Shown piece after piece: positions 50,418 to 59,590 of a DNA stretch of 64,000 bases. Position numbers and translations under genes: made by a program. The stretch's first letter is position 1. Each line of letters opens with the position of its first letter. The notes beneath the pieces were generated by a model that had not been told where the DNA came from, did no database searches, and saw only the letters and a list, made by a program, of their open reading frames with translations. This DNA is from JALSHZ01 sp964614535 (lineage in GTDB: Bacteria; Pseudomonadota; Gammaproteobacteria; UWMA-0217). The DNA is taken from assembly GCA_964614535.1 (NCBI GenBank), contig CAZTOZ010000048.1:1-64000 (forward strand), written 5' to 3'.

Positions 50418-50630
50418 CGAATTACCTCTCTTGCAAGCGTTGTTATTGTTGTTGTAGTGACGCCTGCCTTGCCGTGGCCACAATCCACCTGCATGACCGG
50501 AGTCAAGAGGGTTATCGGCGGCACGGAAATTTCTTTAGCGGGTGGTGAGCCGGAAATTTGTTGTCAGTCACAAAAACCGGCGTTCGTGGGGCGAATGGGC
50601 GGATGAACTGAATGGAGGCGAGATGAACGG

Positions 50631-50636
50631 TATACT
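50631..50636 (+). promoter_or_regulatory. Candidate -10 element before metH
   Basis: TATACT lies 39 bases before the metH ATG. Without a clear -35 partner, it is a weak prediction. A second, unexplained signal lies just upstream: GGAGG then ATG at 50622, in a frame that does not match metH. Confidence 0.35.
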
Positions 50637-50674
50637 ACCCGGCTCCAACGGGTCGGCTGAGTATCGGGCATTCA

Positions 50675-53600
50675 ATGAAAGGGAGCGAACAGAGACTTCG
50701 GGCGTTGCTGGAGCAACGCATCCTCATCCTCGATGGCGCCATGGGAACGATGATCCAGCGTCACAAGCTCGAGGAGGCGGACTATCGCGGCGAGCGCTTT
50801 GCCGACTGGCATACCGACGTCAAGGGCAACAATGATCTGCTGGTGCTGACCCAGCCCCAGATCATTCGTGGCATTCACGAGCAGTATCTCGAAGCGGGTG
50901 CCGATATCGTCGAGACCAACAGCTTCAATGCCACCCGTGCCTCGATGGCCGACTATGACATGGAAGACCTGGCCTACGAGATCAATGTCGCCGCGGCCAG
51001 GCTGGCGCGCGAGGCGGCGGATGGCTACAGCACCGAGGCGAAGCCGCGTTTCGTCGCCGGGGTGCTCGGCCCCACCAGCAAGACGCTCTCCATCTCGCCC
51101 GACGTCAACGACCCCGGTTACCGCAACATCACCTTCGTCGAGCTGGCGGAGATGTATCGCGAGGCCACCCGTGGGCTGATCGAGGGTGGCGCCGACATCA
51201 TCCTCATCGAGACCATCTTCGACACGCTCAATGCCAGGGCGGCGATTCTCGCGGCCCAGGACGTCTTTGCCGAACTGGGGCGGGAACTGCCGATCATGAT
51301 TTCCGGCACCATCACCGACGCCTCCGGGCGCACGCTGTCGGGTCAGGTCACCGAGGCTTTCTACAACAGTCTGCGGCACGCCCGTCCGCTCTCTTTCGGC
51401 CTCAACTGTGCCCTCGGGCCCGATCTGTTGCGCCAGTACGTGGAGGAGTTGTCGAGGGTGTCGGAGACCTTCGTCTCGGCCCATCCCAACGCGGGCTTGC
51501 CCAATGAATTCGGTGAATACGATCTGACGCCGGCGCAGATGGCGGCCGAGGTGGCCGAGTGGGCGGCTTCCGGGTTCGTCAACATCATCGGCGGATGCTG
51601 TGGCTCCACCCCCGAGCACATCGCCGCGATCGCCGCCGCGGTGGAGGACAAGGCCCCGCGCGCGCTGCCGCGGATCGAGCCGGCGTGCCGCCTTTCCGGC
51701 CTGGAGCCGTTGAACATTACCGAGGACTCGCTCTTCGTCAACGTCGGTGAGCGTGCCAACGTCACCGGCTCGGCCAGGTTCAAGCGCCTGATCCTCAACG
51801 AGGAATACGAGGAGGCGCTCGACGTCTGCCGCACCCAGGTGGAGGAGGGCGCCCAGGTGGTCGATGTGAACATGGATGAGGGGATGCTCGACGGCAAGGC
51901 GGCGATGGTGCGTTTCCTCAACCTCTGCGCCGGAGAGCCCGATATTGCCAAGGTGCCGGTGATGATCGACTCGTCGAAGTGGGAGATCATCGAGGCGGGG
52001 CTGCAATGCGTCCAGGGCAAGCCCATCGTCAACTCCATCTCGATGAAGGAGGGAGAGGAGAAGTTCCGCGAGCAGGCGCGGTTGTGCCGCCGCTATGGCG
52101 CGGCGGTCATCGTCATGGCCTTCGATGAAGTGGGTCAGGCCGACACCTACGAACGCAAGATCGAGATCTGCGAGCGAGCCTATCGCATTCTGGTGGACGA
52201 GTTGGACTTCCCCCCCGAGGACATCATCTTTGATCCCAATATCTTCGCCATCGCCACCGGTATCGAGGAGCACAACAACTACGGTGTCGATTTCATCGAG
52301 GCCACGCGCTGGATCAAGCAGAACCTGCCCCATGCGCTGGTCTCCGGTGGCGTCTCCAATGTTTCGTTCTCGTTTCGTGGCAACAACCCGGTGCGTGAGG
52401 CGATCCACGCGGTGTTCCTCTACCATGCGATCAAGGCCGGAATGGACATGGGCATCGTCAACGCCGGCCAATTGGTGGTCTATGACGAGGTGCCCGAGGA
52501 GCTGCGCAATGCGGTCGAGGACGTGGTGCTCAACCGTGACCCGGAAGCCGGTGAGCGGCTGGTGGAGATCGCCGGCAAGTATGCCGGCGATGGCAGCGGC
52601 CCCGAGAAGAAGGAGGACCAGGCATGGCGCAGCTGGCCGGTGGAAAAGCGCCTCGAACACGCATTGGTCAAGGGGATCACCGAGTTCATCGACGAGGACA
52701 CGAAGGAGGCGCTGGAGAAGCTGGGCCGGCCGATCCACGTCATCGAGGGGCCGTTGATGGATGGTATGAATGTGGTCGGCGATCTCTTTGGTGCCGGCAA
52801 GATGTTTCTGCCCCAGGTGGTCAAGTCGGCACGGGTGATGAAGAAGTCGGTGGCCTGGCTGGAACCCTATCTGGAGGCGGAGAAGGCCGAGTGCCCGGCC
52901 GAGAATGCCGGCAAGATTCTGATGGCGACGGTCAAGGGCGATGTCCACGACATCGGCAAGAACATCGTCGGGGTGGTGTTGCAGTGCAACAACTACGAGG
53001 TGGTCGATCTCGGCGTCATGGTGCCGGCCGACAAGATCCTGCAGACGGCGAGGGAGCAGAACGTCGATATCATCGGCCTGTCGGGCCTGATCACCCCGTC
53101 GCTGGACGAGATGGTCCATGTGGCCAAGGAGATGCAGCGTCAGGGTTTCACCATTCCGCTGATGATCGGTGGCGCCACCACGTCGAAGGCTCATACCGCG
53201 GTGAAGATCGAACCGCAGTACGACCATGGCGTCATCTATGTCGCCGACGCCTCGCGTGCCGTCGGTGTCGCCTCGACGTTGCTATCGGAGGATCAGAAGC
53301 CCGCCTTTCTCGCCGAGGTCGAGGCGGAGTACGAGCGGCTGCGGGCGCGTCGGGCCGGCAAGGACGAGGCAAGAAACCTGATTCCGATCGCCGAGGCGAG
53401 GGCCAACGCCACGCCGATCGACTGGCGGGGCTATGAGCCGGTGGCGCCGGCCCGGCCGGGGATCACCGTGCTCGATAATATTCCCATCGCCGAGTTCGTC
53501 GATTTCATCGACTGGACCTTCTTCTTCCATGCCTGGCAGATGCGCGGACGCTTTCCGAAGATTCTCGACGACCCCGAGAAGGGCGAGGAGGCGCGCAAGC

Positions 53601-54358
53601 TCTATGCCGATGCCCGGGAGATGATGGAGAAGATCATCGGTGAGGGGTGGCTCGCTGCCCGGGCCGTGGTGGGGCTCTTCCCGGCGGCGCGGCGGGGTGA
53701 CGACGTGGTGCTGTTCGCCGACGACTCGCGTGGCGAGGTGCTGACCACCTTCCATTTCCTGCGCAAGCAGGGCCGTCAGCCCGCCGGCAAGTACAACGAG
53801 TCGCTGGCCGATTTCATCGCCCCGGAGGAGACGGGGATCCGCGACTACATCGGTGGTTTCGCCGCCACCGCCGGTATCGGCATCGATGACAAGATCGCCG
53901 AATTCGAGGCGCAGCACGACGACTACCAGTCGCTGATGCTGAAAGCGTTGGCGGACCGGCTGGCCGAGGCGCTGACCGAATGGCTGCACCGCAAGGTTCG
54001 TACCGAGTTGTGGGGGTATGCGCCCGAGGAGCGGCTCGACAACGAGGCGCTGATCGCCGAGCGGTACCAGGGCATCCGCCCGGCGATGGGCTATCCAGCC
54101 AGTCCCGATCACACCGAGAAGGATGTTCTCTGGGCGCTGCTCGATGCAGAGCGCAACACGGGGATCTGGCTCACCGAATCGAAGGCGATGGTGCCCACCG
54201 CCGCCGTCAGCGGGCTCTACTTCTCCCATCCCGAATCGCGCTATTTCGCCGTTGGCAAGATCGACCGCGACCAGGTGGAGGACTACGCCAGGCGCAAGGG
54301 AATGGCGGTGGCGCTGATGGAGAAGTGGCTGGCGCCCAATCTGGCCTATGACATCTGA
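50675..54358 (+). CDS. metH: Cobalamin-dependent methionine synthase
   Basis: Transfers a methyl group from methyltetrahydrofolate to homocysteine using methylcobalamin. The 1227-residue length equals E. coli MetH and all modules are present: homocysteine module with zinc Cys in 'FGLNCALGP' and 'NIIGGCCGSTPEH'; pterin module from 'FVNVGERANVTGSARF'; cobalamin module with 'DVHDIGKNIVGVVLQCNNYE' (H758 is the cobalt ligand); and the AdoMet reactivation module ('YNESLADFIAPEETGIRDYI', 'SRYFAVGKIDRDQVEDYARR'). The ATG at 50675 lacks a good ribosome site but no other start fits. No B12 riboswitch was recognised upstream. Its stop overlaps the next gene by 11 bases. Confidence 0.97.
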   Translation: MKGSEQRLRALLEQRILILDGAMGTMIQRHKLEEADYRGERFADWHTDVKGNNDLLVLTQPQIIRGIHEQYLEAGADIVETNSFNATRASMADYDMEDLAYEINVAAARLAREAADGYSTEAKPRFVAGVLGPTSKTLSISPDVNDPGYRNITFVELAEMYREATRGLIEGGADIILIETIFDTLNARAAILAAQDVFAELGRELPIMISGTITDASGRTLSGQVTEAFYNSLRHARPLSFGLNCALGPDLLRQYVEELSRVSETFVSAHPNAGLPNEFGEYDLTPAQMAAEVAEWAASGFVNIIGGCCGSTPEHIAAIAAAVEDKAPRALPRIEPACRLSGLEPLNITEDSLFVNVGERANVTGSARFKRLILNEEYEEALDVCRTQVEEGAQVVDVNMDEGMLDGKAAMVRFLNLCAGEPDIAKVPVMIDSSKWEIIEAGLQCVQGKPIVNSISMKEGEEKFREQARLCRRYGAAVIVMAFDEVGQADTYERKIEICERAYRILVDELDFPPEDIIFDPNIFAIATGIEEHNNYGVDFIEATRWIKQNLPHALVSGGVSNVSFSFRGNNPVREAIHAVFLYHAIKAGMDMGIVNAGQLVVYDEVPEELRNAVEDVVLNRDPEAGERLVEIAGKYAGDGSGPEKKEDQAWRSWPVEKRLEHALVKGITEFIDEDTKEALEKLGRPIHVIEGPLMDGMNVVGDLFGAGKMFLPQVVKSARVMKKSVAWLEPYLEAEKAECPAENAGKILMATVKGDVHDIGKNIVGVVLQCNNYEVVDLGVMVPADKILQTAREQNVDIIGLSGLITPSLDEMVHVAKEMQRQGFTIPLMIGGATTSKAHTAVKIEPQYDHGVIYVADASRAVGVASTLLSEDQKPAFLAEVEAEYERLRARRAGKDEARNLIPIAEARANATPIDWRGYEPVAPARPGITVLDNIPIAEFVDFIDWTFFFHAWQMRGRFPKILDDPEKGEEARKLYADAREMMEKIIGEGWLAARAVVGLFPAARRGDDVVLFADDSRGEVLTTFHFLRKQGRQPAGKYNESLADFIAPEETGIRDYIGGFAATAGIGIDDKIAEFEAQHDDYQSLMLKALADRLAEALTEWLHRKVRTELWGYAPEERLDNEALIAERYQGIRPAMGYPASPDHTEKDVLWALLDAERNTGIWLTESKAMVPTAAVSGLYFSHPESRYFAVGKIDRDQVEDYARRKGMAVALMEKWLAPNLAYDI

Positions 54359-54815
54359 GCGCGACAGCGCCCGGCCCGCGGCCACGTCGCTGTGGGCGCT
54401 GCTGTTTCCGCCCCGGTATCGCTATCTGCCGGGGGCTCGCTTCATCAACGTGACGTTGCGCTCGCTGCACATTCTCGGTGTTGCGGTCTTCGCCGGCGGG
54501 TATTTTTTTGCCCAGCCGCCGGCGGCGCTGGCGCCGTGGTGGTGGCTGGCGGCCGGCAGCGGGCTGCTGATGGTGGTCATCGAGCTCTACGGCAGTTTTC
54601 AATTCGTCGTCGAGCTGCGCGGGGTGGCCGTGTTCGTCAAGCTCGGGCTGCTGGCGCTGCTGCCCGACGCTGGCGCGGGGGGATTCTGGCTGCTGGCGGT
54701 GGTGATACTGCTCGCTTCGGTCAGCAGCCACATGACCGGCCGGCTGCGGCATATCCGTATCGTGCCGGCGGTGTCTATCGAGCGGCTGGCCGGAAGGCAA
54801 CCGCCCGCGGGCTAG
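54348..54815 (+). CDS. Unknown membrane protein overlapping metH
   Basis: A 155-residue protein with about four hydrophobic segments ('LRSLHILGVAVFAGGYFF', 'WWWLAAGSGLLMVVIELYG', 'VAVFVKLGLLALLP', 'GFWLLAVVILLASVSSHM'). I do not recognise the family; the 'SSHMTGRLRH' end is conserved-looking and basic. It begins 11 bases before the metH stop, so it is probably co-translated with metH. A link to cobalamin or methionine is not supported by sequence. Confidence 0.65.
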   Translation: MTSERDSARPAATSLWALLFPPRYRYLPGARFINVTLRSLHILGVAVFAGGYFFAQPPAALAPWWWLAAGSGLLMVVIELYGSFQFVVELRGVAVFVKLGLLALLPDAGAGGFWLLAVVILLASVSSHMTGRLRHIRIVPAVSIERLAGRQPPAG

Positions 54816-54843
54816 CCCCCGGGCGGTGTGCCCTGGCGGCCAT

Positions 54844-55272
54844 TCAGTCGCGGACCACCGGGTGGCCGTTGCGAATCCAGTCGGTGATGCCCCGTTCCAC
54901 GTTGTAGATGTGCTTGTAGCCGAGCTGCTCCGACAGCAGCCTGCCGGCCACGGCGGTGCGGTTGCCGGTGCGGCAGATCAGAATGACGGGTTCGTCGGGG
55001 TCGGTGACGGCCTCGAACTTTGCCTGAAAGTCCGGCAGGATGCGGCCGCGATGGTCGAACATCGTGATCTTGTGACTGCCCTTGACGACGCCGGTCTGCC
55101 GCCATTCCTCCGGGCGACGGATATCGACGATGGTGACGCCCTGATCGAGCAGTTGTTGCAGCGTTTCGTTGGAGATATTGGTGTAGCCGGCGCTGGCCGT
55201 CTTGCCGCAGGCGGTGAGTGCCAGCATGGCAAGGGTCAGCAGAAGAAGGCGTAACCGTGAGAGTGAATGCAT
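54844..55272 (-). CDS. Rhodanese-like lipoprotein
   Basis: A 142-residue lipoprotein: hydrophobic start and lipobox 'ALTACGKT', then one rhodanese domain with the catalytic cysteine in 'ILICRTGNRTAVAGRLL' and the 'VTIVDIRRPEEWRQTGVV' start. Thiosulfate or persulfide sulfur transfer in the periplasm or on the outer membrane is likely; the physiological substrate is unknown. The ATG at 55272 has AGGAA about nine bases upstream. It converges on the membrane protein gene and is divergent from the Tim44-like gene. Confidence 0.88.
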   Translation of the reverse strand: MHSLSRLRLLLLTLAMLALTACGKTASAGYTNISNETLQQLLDQGVTIVDIRRPEEWRQTGVVKGSHKITMFDHRGRILPDFQAKFEAVTDPDEPVILICRTGNRTAVAGRLLSEQLGYKHIYNVERGITDWIRNGHPVVRD

Positions 55273-55449
55273 CGTCTGTTTTCCTGGTTTGAAATTGATG
55301 GGCCGGAATACGTCCGCCGGTGCACTGCGGATGTTTTCCCACATTGCCATATCGTAATGTCGAAACCCGCTTTTGCGGTGGGTTCTACTTGATGAGGCAG
55401 GGCCGACGCTTTATGTTCCATTCATACCTCGAACAAGAGAAATTCCCCT

Positions 55450-56355
55450 ATGTTTCGCATGAAAACACTCTTTTCCCTGCTGGTCGTCGCGTTGATGACG
55501 ACCGTATTCGTCGCGCCGCCGGCGGAGGCCAAGCGCTTTGGTGGTGGCGTCAACTTCGGCAAGAGCTATAAGTATTCCCGCCCCGCGCAGAAGAAGGTGG
55601 CGCCGGCGCCGGTTCAGCGCGATGCCGCGCAACGGAGCAGTGCCAACAAGACCGCGGCGGCCGGCCGAACCGGCAATCGGGGTGGCCTGATGGGCATGCT
55701 CGGCGGTCTGGCCGCTGGTGGCCTGCTGGCGGCACTGTTCTTTGGTGGTGCGTTTGAGAACATCAATTTTTTCGACATCCTGTTGCTGGGCGGGCTGGCG
55801 TTTGCCGGTATCGCACTGTTCCGTGCCATGCGTGGTGGTGCCTCCACGGCCTCGCCCCAGCCGGCGGCAGCGGGCGCGACCGGCGGTGCGCCGGCGCCGT
55901 CGATGCCCCGGCCGGCCGATGCAGGCTTCGAGGTGCCGGAGATCGGTGCCGCGCTCGAAGGGAAACCGCTCAGCACGCGGCCGGCATGGTTCGACGAGCG
56001 GGCCTTCATGGCCGAGGCGGCCGACCACTTCATGACGTTGCAACAGGCTTGGGACAGCGGTGACATGTCGTTGATCCGCGAGTACACCACACCCGAGTTT
56101 TTCGAGGTTCTGCGTCGTGAGCGGGCCAGCATTCCCGGGCAGACCCGTACCCAGATCATGAATCTCCATCCGCAGTTGCTCGATCTGTTGCAGGACGGTG
56201 ACAAGGTGGTGGCGGCGATTCTGTTCAACGGTTACGAGCAGGAGGGCGGCAACATGCCCGAGGCTTTTTCCGACGTCTGGCATGTGGAGCATCCGGCTGA
56301 CGATCCGGACGCCGACTGGCTGCTGGCCGGGATTCGCAAGATGGACTACAGCTGA
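55450..56355 (+). CDS. Tim44-domain exported protein
   Basis: A 301-residue protein: a signal peptide ('LFSLLVVALMTTVFVAPPAEA'), a basic 'KRFGGGVNFGKSYKY' segment typical of Tim44-like bacterial proteins, a Gly-rich and hydrophobic region with two helices ('GGLAAGGLLAALFFGGAF', 'FFDILLLGGLAFAGIALF'), and a C-terminal Tim44-like domain from about residue 180 ('FDERAFMAEAADHFMTLQQA'). Bacterial Tim44-like proteins face the periplasm; their function is poorly known. A terminator 40 bases past the stop closes the unit. Confidence 0.85.
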   Translation: MFRMKTLFSLLVVALMTTVFVAPPAEAKRFGGGVNFGKSYKYSRPAQKKVAPAPVQRDAAQRSSANKTAAAGRTGNRGGLMGMLGGLAAGGLLAALFFGGAFENINFFDILLLGGLAFAGIALFRAMRGGASTASPQPAAAGATGGAPAPSMPRPADAGFEVPEIGAALEGKPLSTRPAWFDERAFMAEAADHFMTLQQAWDSGDMSLIREYTTPEFFEVLRRERASIPGQTRTQIMNLHPQLLDLLQDGDKVVAAILFNGYEQEGGNMPEAFSDVWHVEHPADDPDADWLLAGIRKMDYS

Positions 56356-56395
56356 GCGGCAACGCCGGCGGCCCGGCCTGGAAGGCCCGGAGACG

Positions 56396-56421
56396 AAAAA
56401 GCCCCGGTTTCGGGGCTTTTT
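56396..56421. terminator. Bidirectional intrinsic terminator
   Basis: AAAAAGCCCCG-GTTT-CGGGGCTTTTT: a six-pair GC core flanked by five A and five T. It serves both the plus-strand Tim44-like gene and the minus-strand BolA gene, which converge here. Confidence 0.92.
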
Positions 56422-56508
56422 CGTTCTGGCGTTGCCGCGTTGCGGCGGGCCTTCGATCGTCCCGCTACGACGCCTTGCTCGATCTCTTGAATTCGACGAC
56501 GTCGCCCA

Positions 56509-56829
56509 TCAGCCGATCTTGGCGTTGCTGCCGTCGAGGCAGGGCGGGGACTGGGGGGCTTTTTCGCTGCGCTCGAACCACTGTTCGGGGGTGTAGGTGT
56601 GCAGCGCCAGCGCATGGATCTTCTTCAGCTCCTCCCTGAGTGCCTCGTTGACCAGCCGGTGCTGTTGGATCAGCATCAATCCGTCGAACGCATTGCTCAC
56701 CAGCGTGACTTTGTAGTGGGACTCTGAATCGGGCGGTACGTTGTGCATGTGGGTCTCGTTCTCCACCGCCAGATGGACAGGGTCGAATGCTGCCTGGAGT
56801 TTGCTCTCGATGGTTTCCTGCATGCTCAT
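56509..56829 (-). CDS. bolA: BolA-family protein
   Basis: A 106-residue protein with the BolA fold: 'IESKLQAAFDPVHLAVENET', then 'SESHYKVTLVSNAFDGLMLI', and the DNA/partner-binding helix-turn 'QQHRLVNEALREELKKIHAL'. BolA proteins bind monothiol glutaredoxins with a shared [2Fe-2S] cluster, or act on cell shape genes. A monothiol glutaredoxin is encoded at 39798-40133. A second Met lies at residue 3 (56823). It converges on the Tim44-like gene. Confidence 0.93.
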   Translation of the reverse strand: MSMQETIESKLQAAFDPVHLAVENETHMHNVPPDSESHYKVTLVSNAFDGLMLIQQHRLVNEALREELKKIHALALHTYTPEQWFERSEKAPQSPPCLDGSNAKIG

Positions 56830-56934
56830 GGTCGTATCTCGTGCTCTGCTGGGACAGGTGTCGCCTGTGTTATTGGAGGGTGGGCGGCCCGTGCAACGCG
56901 CGATGCACGGGAGACCCGTCGGCCGTCGATCGGC

Positions 56935-58302
56935 TCAGCGGAAGTCCAGCGCAATGATATCCTGTATCCGCTTCACGGCCATCACTTCCATGCCCCGGAT
57001 GGCCTTTTTCGGCGCATTGGCGAAGGGGATGACGGCCTGCTTGAAGCCGTGTTTCGCGGCCTCCTTGAGCCGTTCCTCGCCATAGGCCACCGGGCGCACC
57101 TCGCCCGCCAGCCCGATCTCGCCGAAGGCGATCATCTTCGACGGCAGCACCCGGTCGCGGAAGCTGGAGAGGGCGGCCAGCATCACTGGCAGATCGGCGC
57201 CGGTTTCGGAGACCTTGACTCCGCCGACGACGTTGATGAAGACATCCTGGTCGTGCATGGTCAGGCCGCCGTGGCGCTGGATCACCGCCAGCAGCATGGC
57301 CAGCCGGTTGTGTTCCAGGCCGACGGTGATGCGGCGTGGTTGCGAGGCGTGGGAGTCGGTGACCAGCGCCTGCACTTCGACCAGCAGCGGGCGGGTGCCT
57401 TCGCGGCTGACCATGACGCAGCTGCCGGAGACCGGGTCGTCGTGGCGAGACAGAAAGATCGCCGAGGGGTTGTTGACCGCTTTCAGTCCGGTCTCGGTCA
57501 TTGCGAAGATCCCCAGCTCGTTGACCGCGCCAAAACGATTCTTGACCGCCCGCAGCACGCGGTAGCGGCCGTCGGGATCCCCTTCGAAATAGAGCACGGT
57601 ATCGACCATGTGCTCCAGCACCCGTGGCCCGGCCAGGGCCCCCTCCTTGGTGACGTGGCCGACGACGAACAGTGAGATGTGGTGTTGTTTGGCCATCCGC
57701 ACCAGTTGCGCCGCACTGTCACGTACCTGTGCCACCGAGCCGGGCGCCGACTGGAGCTGTTCGGTGAACAGTGTCTGGATCGAGTCGATGACGACGACGC
57801 GCGGGCGTTTGTCGAGGATGGTGGCGACGATGTTCTCCACGCAGGTCTCGGTGTAGAGCTCGATGTGGTCGGCCCGCAGGCCGAGGCGGTGGGCGCGCAT
57901 CGAGATCTGCTGGGCGCTCTCCTCGCCGGAGACGTAGAGCGCGGGGATGTCGTCGAGGTAGGCGAGTGTCTGGATCAGCAGCGTCGACTTGCCGATGCCG
58001 GGGTCGCCACCGATCAGCGTCACCGAGCCGCCGGTGATGCCGCCGCCCATGACCCGGTCCAGCTCCGACAGGCCGCTGCTGATCCGTGGCGCCTCGGCCA
58101 GATCGACCTCGTGCAGTTTCTGGATGCTGCCGCTGCCGGCATAGCCGGCGAAGCGGTTGCCGCCCTTGGTGGCCGGCCCCGCCGCCGAGGTCTTCTCCTC
58201 CACCAGCGCGTTCCAGGCACCACAGTCGGGACACTGCCCCATCCATTTGGGGTGCAGCGCGCCGCAGTCTTGGCAGCGGAATCGTTGCTTGGCCTTAGCC
58301 AT
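56935..58302 (-). CDS. radA: DNA repair protein RadA
   Basis: A 455-residue RecA-like branch-migration helicase. Zinc finger 'CQDCGALHPKWMGQCPDCGA' (C4) at the start, Walker A 'GGDPGIGKSTLL', the RadA-specific 'KNRFGAVNE' and a C-terminal Lon-like domain ('DVFINVVGGVKVSETGADLP', 'GEIGLAGEVRPV'). The E. coli protein has 460 residues. The ATG at 58302 overlaps the end of the CorB-like gene by eight bases, so the two genes are coupled. Confidence 0.97.
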   Translation of the reverse strand: MAKAKQRFRCQDCGALHPKWMGQCPDCGAWNALVEEKTSAAGPATKGGNRFAGYAGSGSIQKLHEVDLAEAPRISSGLSELDRVMGGGITGGSVTLIGGDPGIGKSTLLIQTLAYLDDIPALYVSGEESAQQISMRAHRLGLRADHIELYTETCVENIVATILDKRPRVVVIDSIQTLFTEQLQSAPGSVAQVRDSAAQLVRMAKQHHISLFVVGHVTKEGALAGPRVLEHMVDTVLYFEGDPDGRYRVLRAVKNRFGAVNELGIFAMTETGLKAVNNPSAIFLSRHDDPVSGSCVMVSREGTRPLLVEVQALVTDSHASQPRRITVGLEHNRLAMLLAVIQRHGGLTMHDQDVFINVVGGVKVSETGADLPVMLAALSSFRDRVLPSKMIAFGEIGLAGEVRPVAYGEERLKEAAKHGFKQAVIPFANAPKKAIRGMEVMAVKRIQDIIALDFR

Positions 58303-59584
58303 GGCTGTCGTTCGGATCGTCGTCCGTTGCGCTGCGTTGGGGCCAGATCCGGACCAGGGCAATGGCGTTGTCGGTCGTCTTGGTGATCTCCAGCGGATAG
58401 CCGTTGATGCGGACGCAGGTGGGTGCGTCGGGAATGGCTTCGAGGTATTCGGTGATCAGGCCGTTGAGGGTGCGAGGGCCGTCGTCGGGCAGCTCGATGC
58501 CGAGGCTGCGGTTGAGTTGGCGAATGTTGATGCTGCCTTCGACGATGAAGCTGCCGTCGTCCTGCGGGCTGATCTCCGACAGGGCGCCGGAATCGAGAGT
58601 GAATTCACCGACGATCTCGCCGAGCAGATCCTCCATCGTCACCAGCCCCTGCACGTCGCCGTATTCGTCGACAACGATGGCGTGGCTGCGCCGTGCCTTC
58701 TTGAAGTTCAGCAGTTGCTGCGTCAGCGAGGTGCTTTCGGGGATGAAGTAGGGCTCGCGCATGTGGCGCTCGATGTGCTCGCGGTCGAGCATGTCGGCGT
58801 TGGCCAGCGACATGATGCGGCGCATGTGAATGTAGCCGACGATGTTGTTGATGTTGCCCACATAGACCGGCATCCGGGTGTAGTTGGACTGCGTGATCGT
58901 CTCTTCGATCTCCTCGGGGGGGGCTTCGAGGTCGATGCCCTCGATCTCGGCGCGGGGGATCATGATGTCCTTGACCGTCGCCTCCTCCAGTTCCAGCACC
59001 CGCAGCAGCATCTCCTGGTGGCTCTGGTCGATGTGCTCGCCGGCCTCCTTGACCACGCTCTTGAGCTCCTCGTGGCTCAGCGCGTTGCCCTGATGCAGCT
59101 GTGTCGGCACGCCGATCAGCGACAGCACGCCGTTGGCCATCATGTTGATGAGCCAGACCAGCGGGTAGGTGATCTTCAGCAGCGGGGTGTAGATGAACGC
59201 GGCGGGGTAGGCGAGCTTTTCCGAATGGAGGGCGCCGAGCGTCTTCGGCGCCACTTCGGCGAAGATCAGCAGCACCAGTGTCAGCACCCCGGTGGCGATG
59301 GCGATGCCGGAGTCGTCGAACAGCCGGTAGCCGATGAAGGTGGCCAGCTGGGTGATGATGATATTGATGAAGTTGTTGCCCAGCAGGATCAGGCCGATCA
59401 GCCGGTCGGGCTGTTGCAGCAGCTTCCAGGCCCGCCTGGCGCCCGGGTGACCCTGATCCGCCATGTGCTTGAGACGGTAGGGATTGAGCGACATCAGCGC
59501 CGTCTCCGATCCCGAGAAGAAGGCGGAGAGGCCGAGCAGCACGATGAGCGCGCCGAACAGGACGCTTATGGGAATCTCGGCCAT
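58295..59584 (-). CDS. CNNM/CorB (HlyC/CorC-family) membrane protein
   Basis: A 429-residue protein: DUF21/CNNM membrane domain with about three to four helices ('VLFGALIVLLGLSAFFSGSE' with the 'SGSETALMSL' motif, 'LGNNFINIIITQLATFI'), a cytoplasmic CBS pair ('MIPRAEIEGIDLEAPPEEIE', 'HAIVVDEYGDVQGLVTMEDL') and the CorC_HlyC domain at the end. It fits the YfjD/CorB type thought to move or regulate magnesium (and possibly cobalt). It lies 6 bases after the YpjD gene, forming ypjD-corB-radA, an arrangement common in gammaproteobacteria next to ffh. Confidence 0.93.
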   Translation of the reverse strand: MAEIPISVLFGALIVLLGLSAFFSGSETALMSLNPYRLKHMADQGHPGARRAWKLLQQPDRLIGLILLGNNFINIIITQLATFIGYRLFDDSGIAIATGVLTLVLLIFAEVAPKTLGALHSEKLAYPAAFIYTPLLKITYPLVWLINMMANGVLSLIGVPTQLHQGNALSHEELKSVVKEAGEHIDQSHQEMLLRVLELEEATVKDIMIPRAEIEGIDLEAPPEEIEETITQSNYTRMPVYVGNINNIVGYIHMRRIMSLANADMLDREHIERHMREPYFIPESTSLTQQLLNFKKARRSHAIVVDEYGDVQGLVTMEDLLGEIVGEFTLDSGALSEISPQDDGSFIVEGSINIRQLNRSLGIELPDDGPRTLNGLITEYLEAIPDAPTCVRINGYPLEITKTTDNAIALVRIWPQRSATDDDPNDSHG

Positions 59585-59590
59585 CGGGCG

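Noticed and set aside
50484..50674. Cobalamin riboswitch or SAM riboswitch upstream of metH
   Set aside because: I could not find the conserved core sequences of either class in the short leader. A covariance-model scan would settle it.
50622..50835. A second start ahead of metH (GGAGG then ATG at 50622) in another frame
   Set aside because: It runs into metH out of frame and encodes no recognised protein; metH is fixed by its conserved N-terminus. A leader-peptide role cannot be excluded.
50672..53227. A long minus-strand open frame (851 codons) opposite metH
   Set aside because: Antisense to a full-length metH with all modules intact; translation is His/Arg/Gly-rich and unrecognisable.
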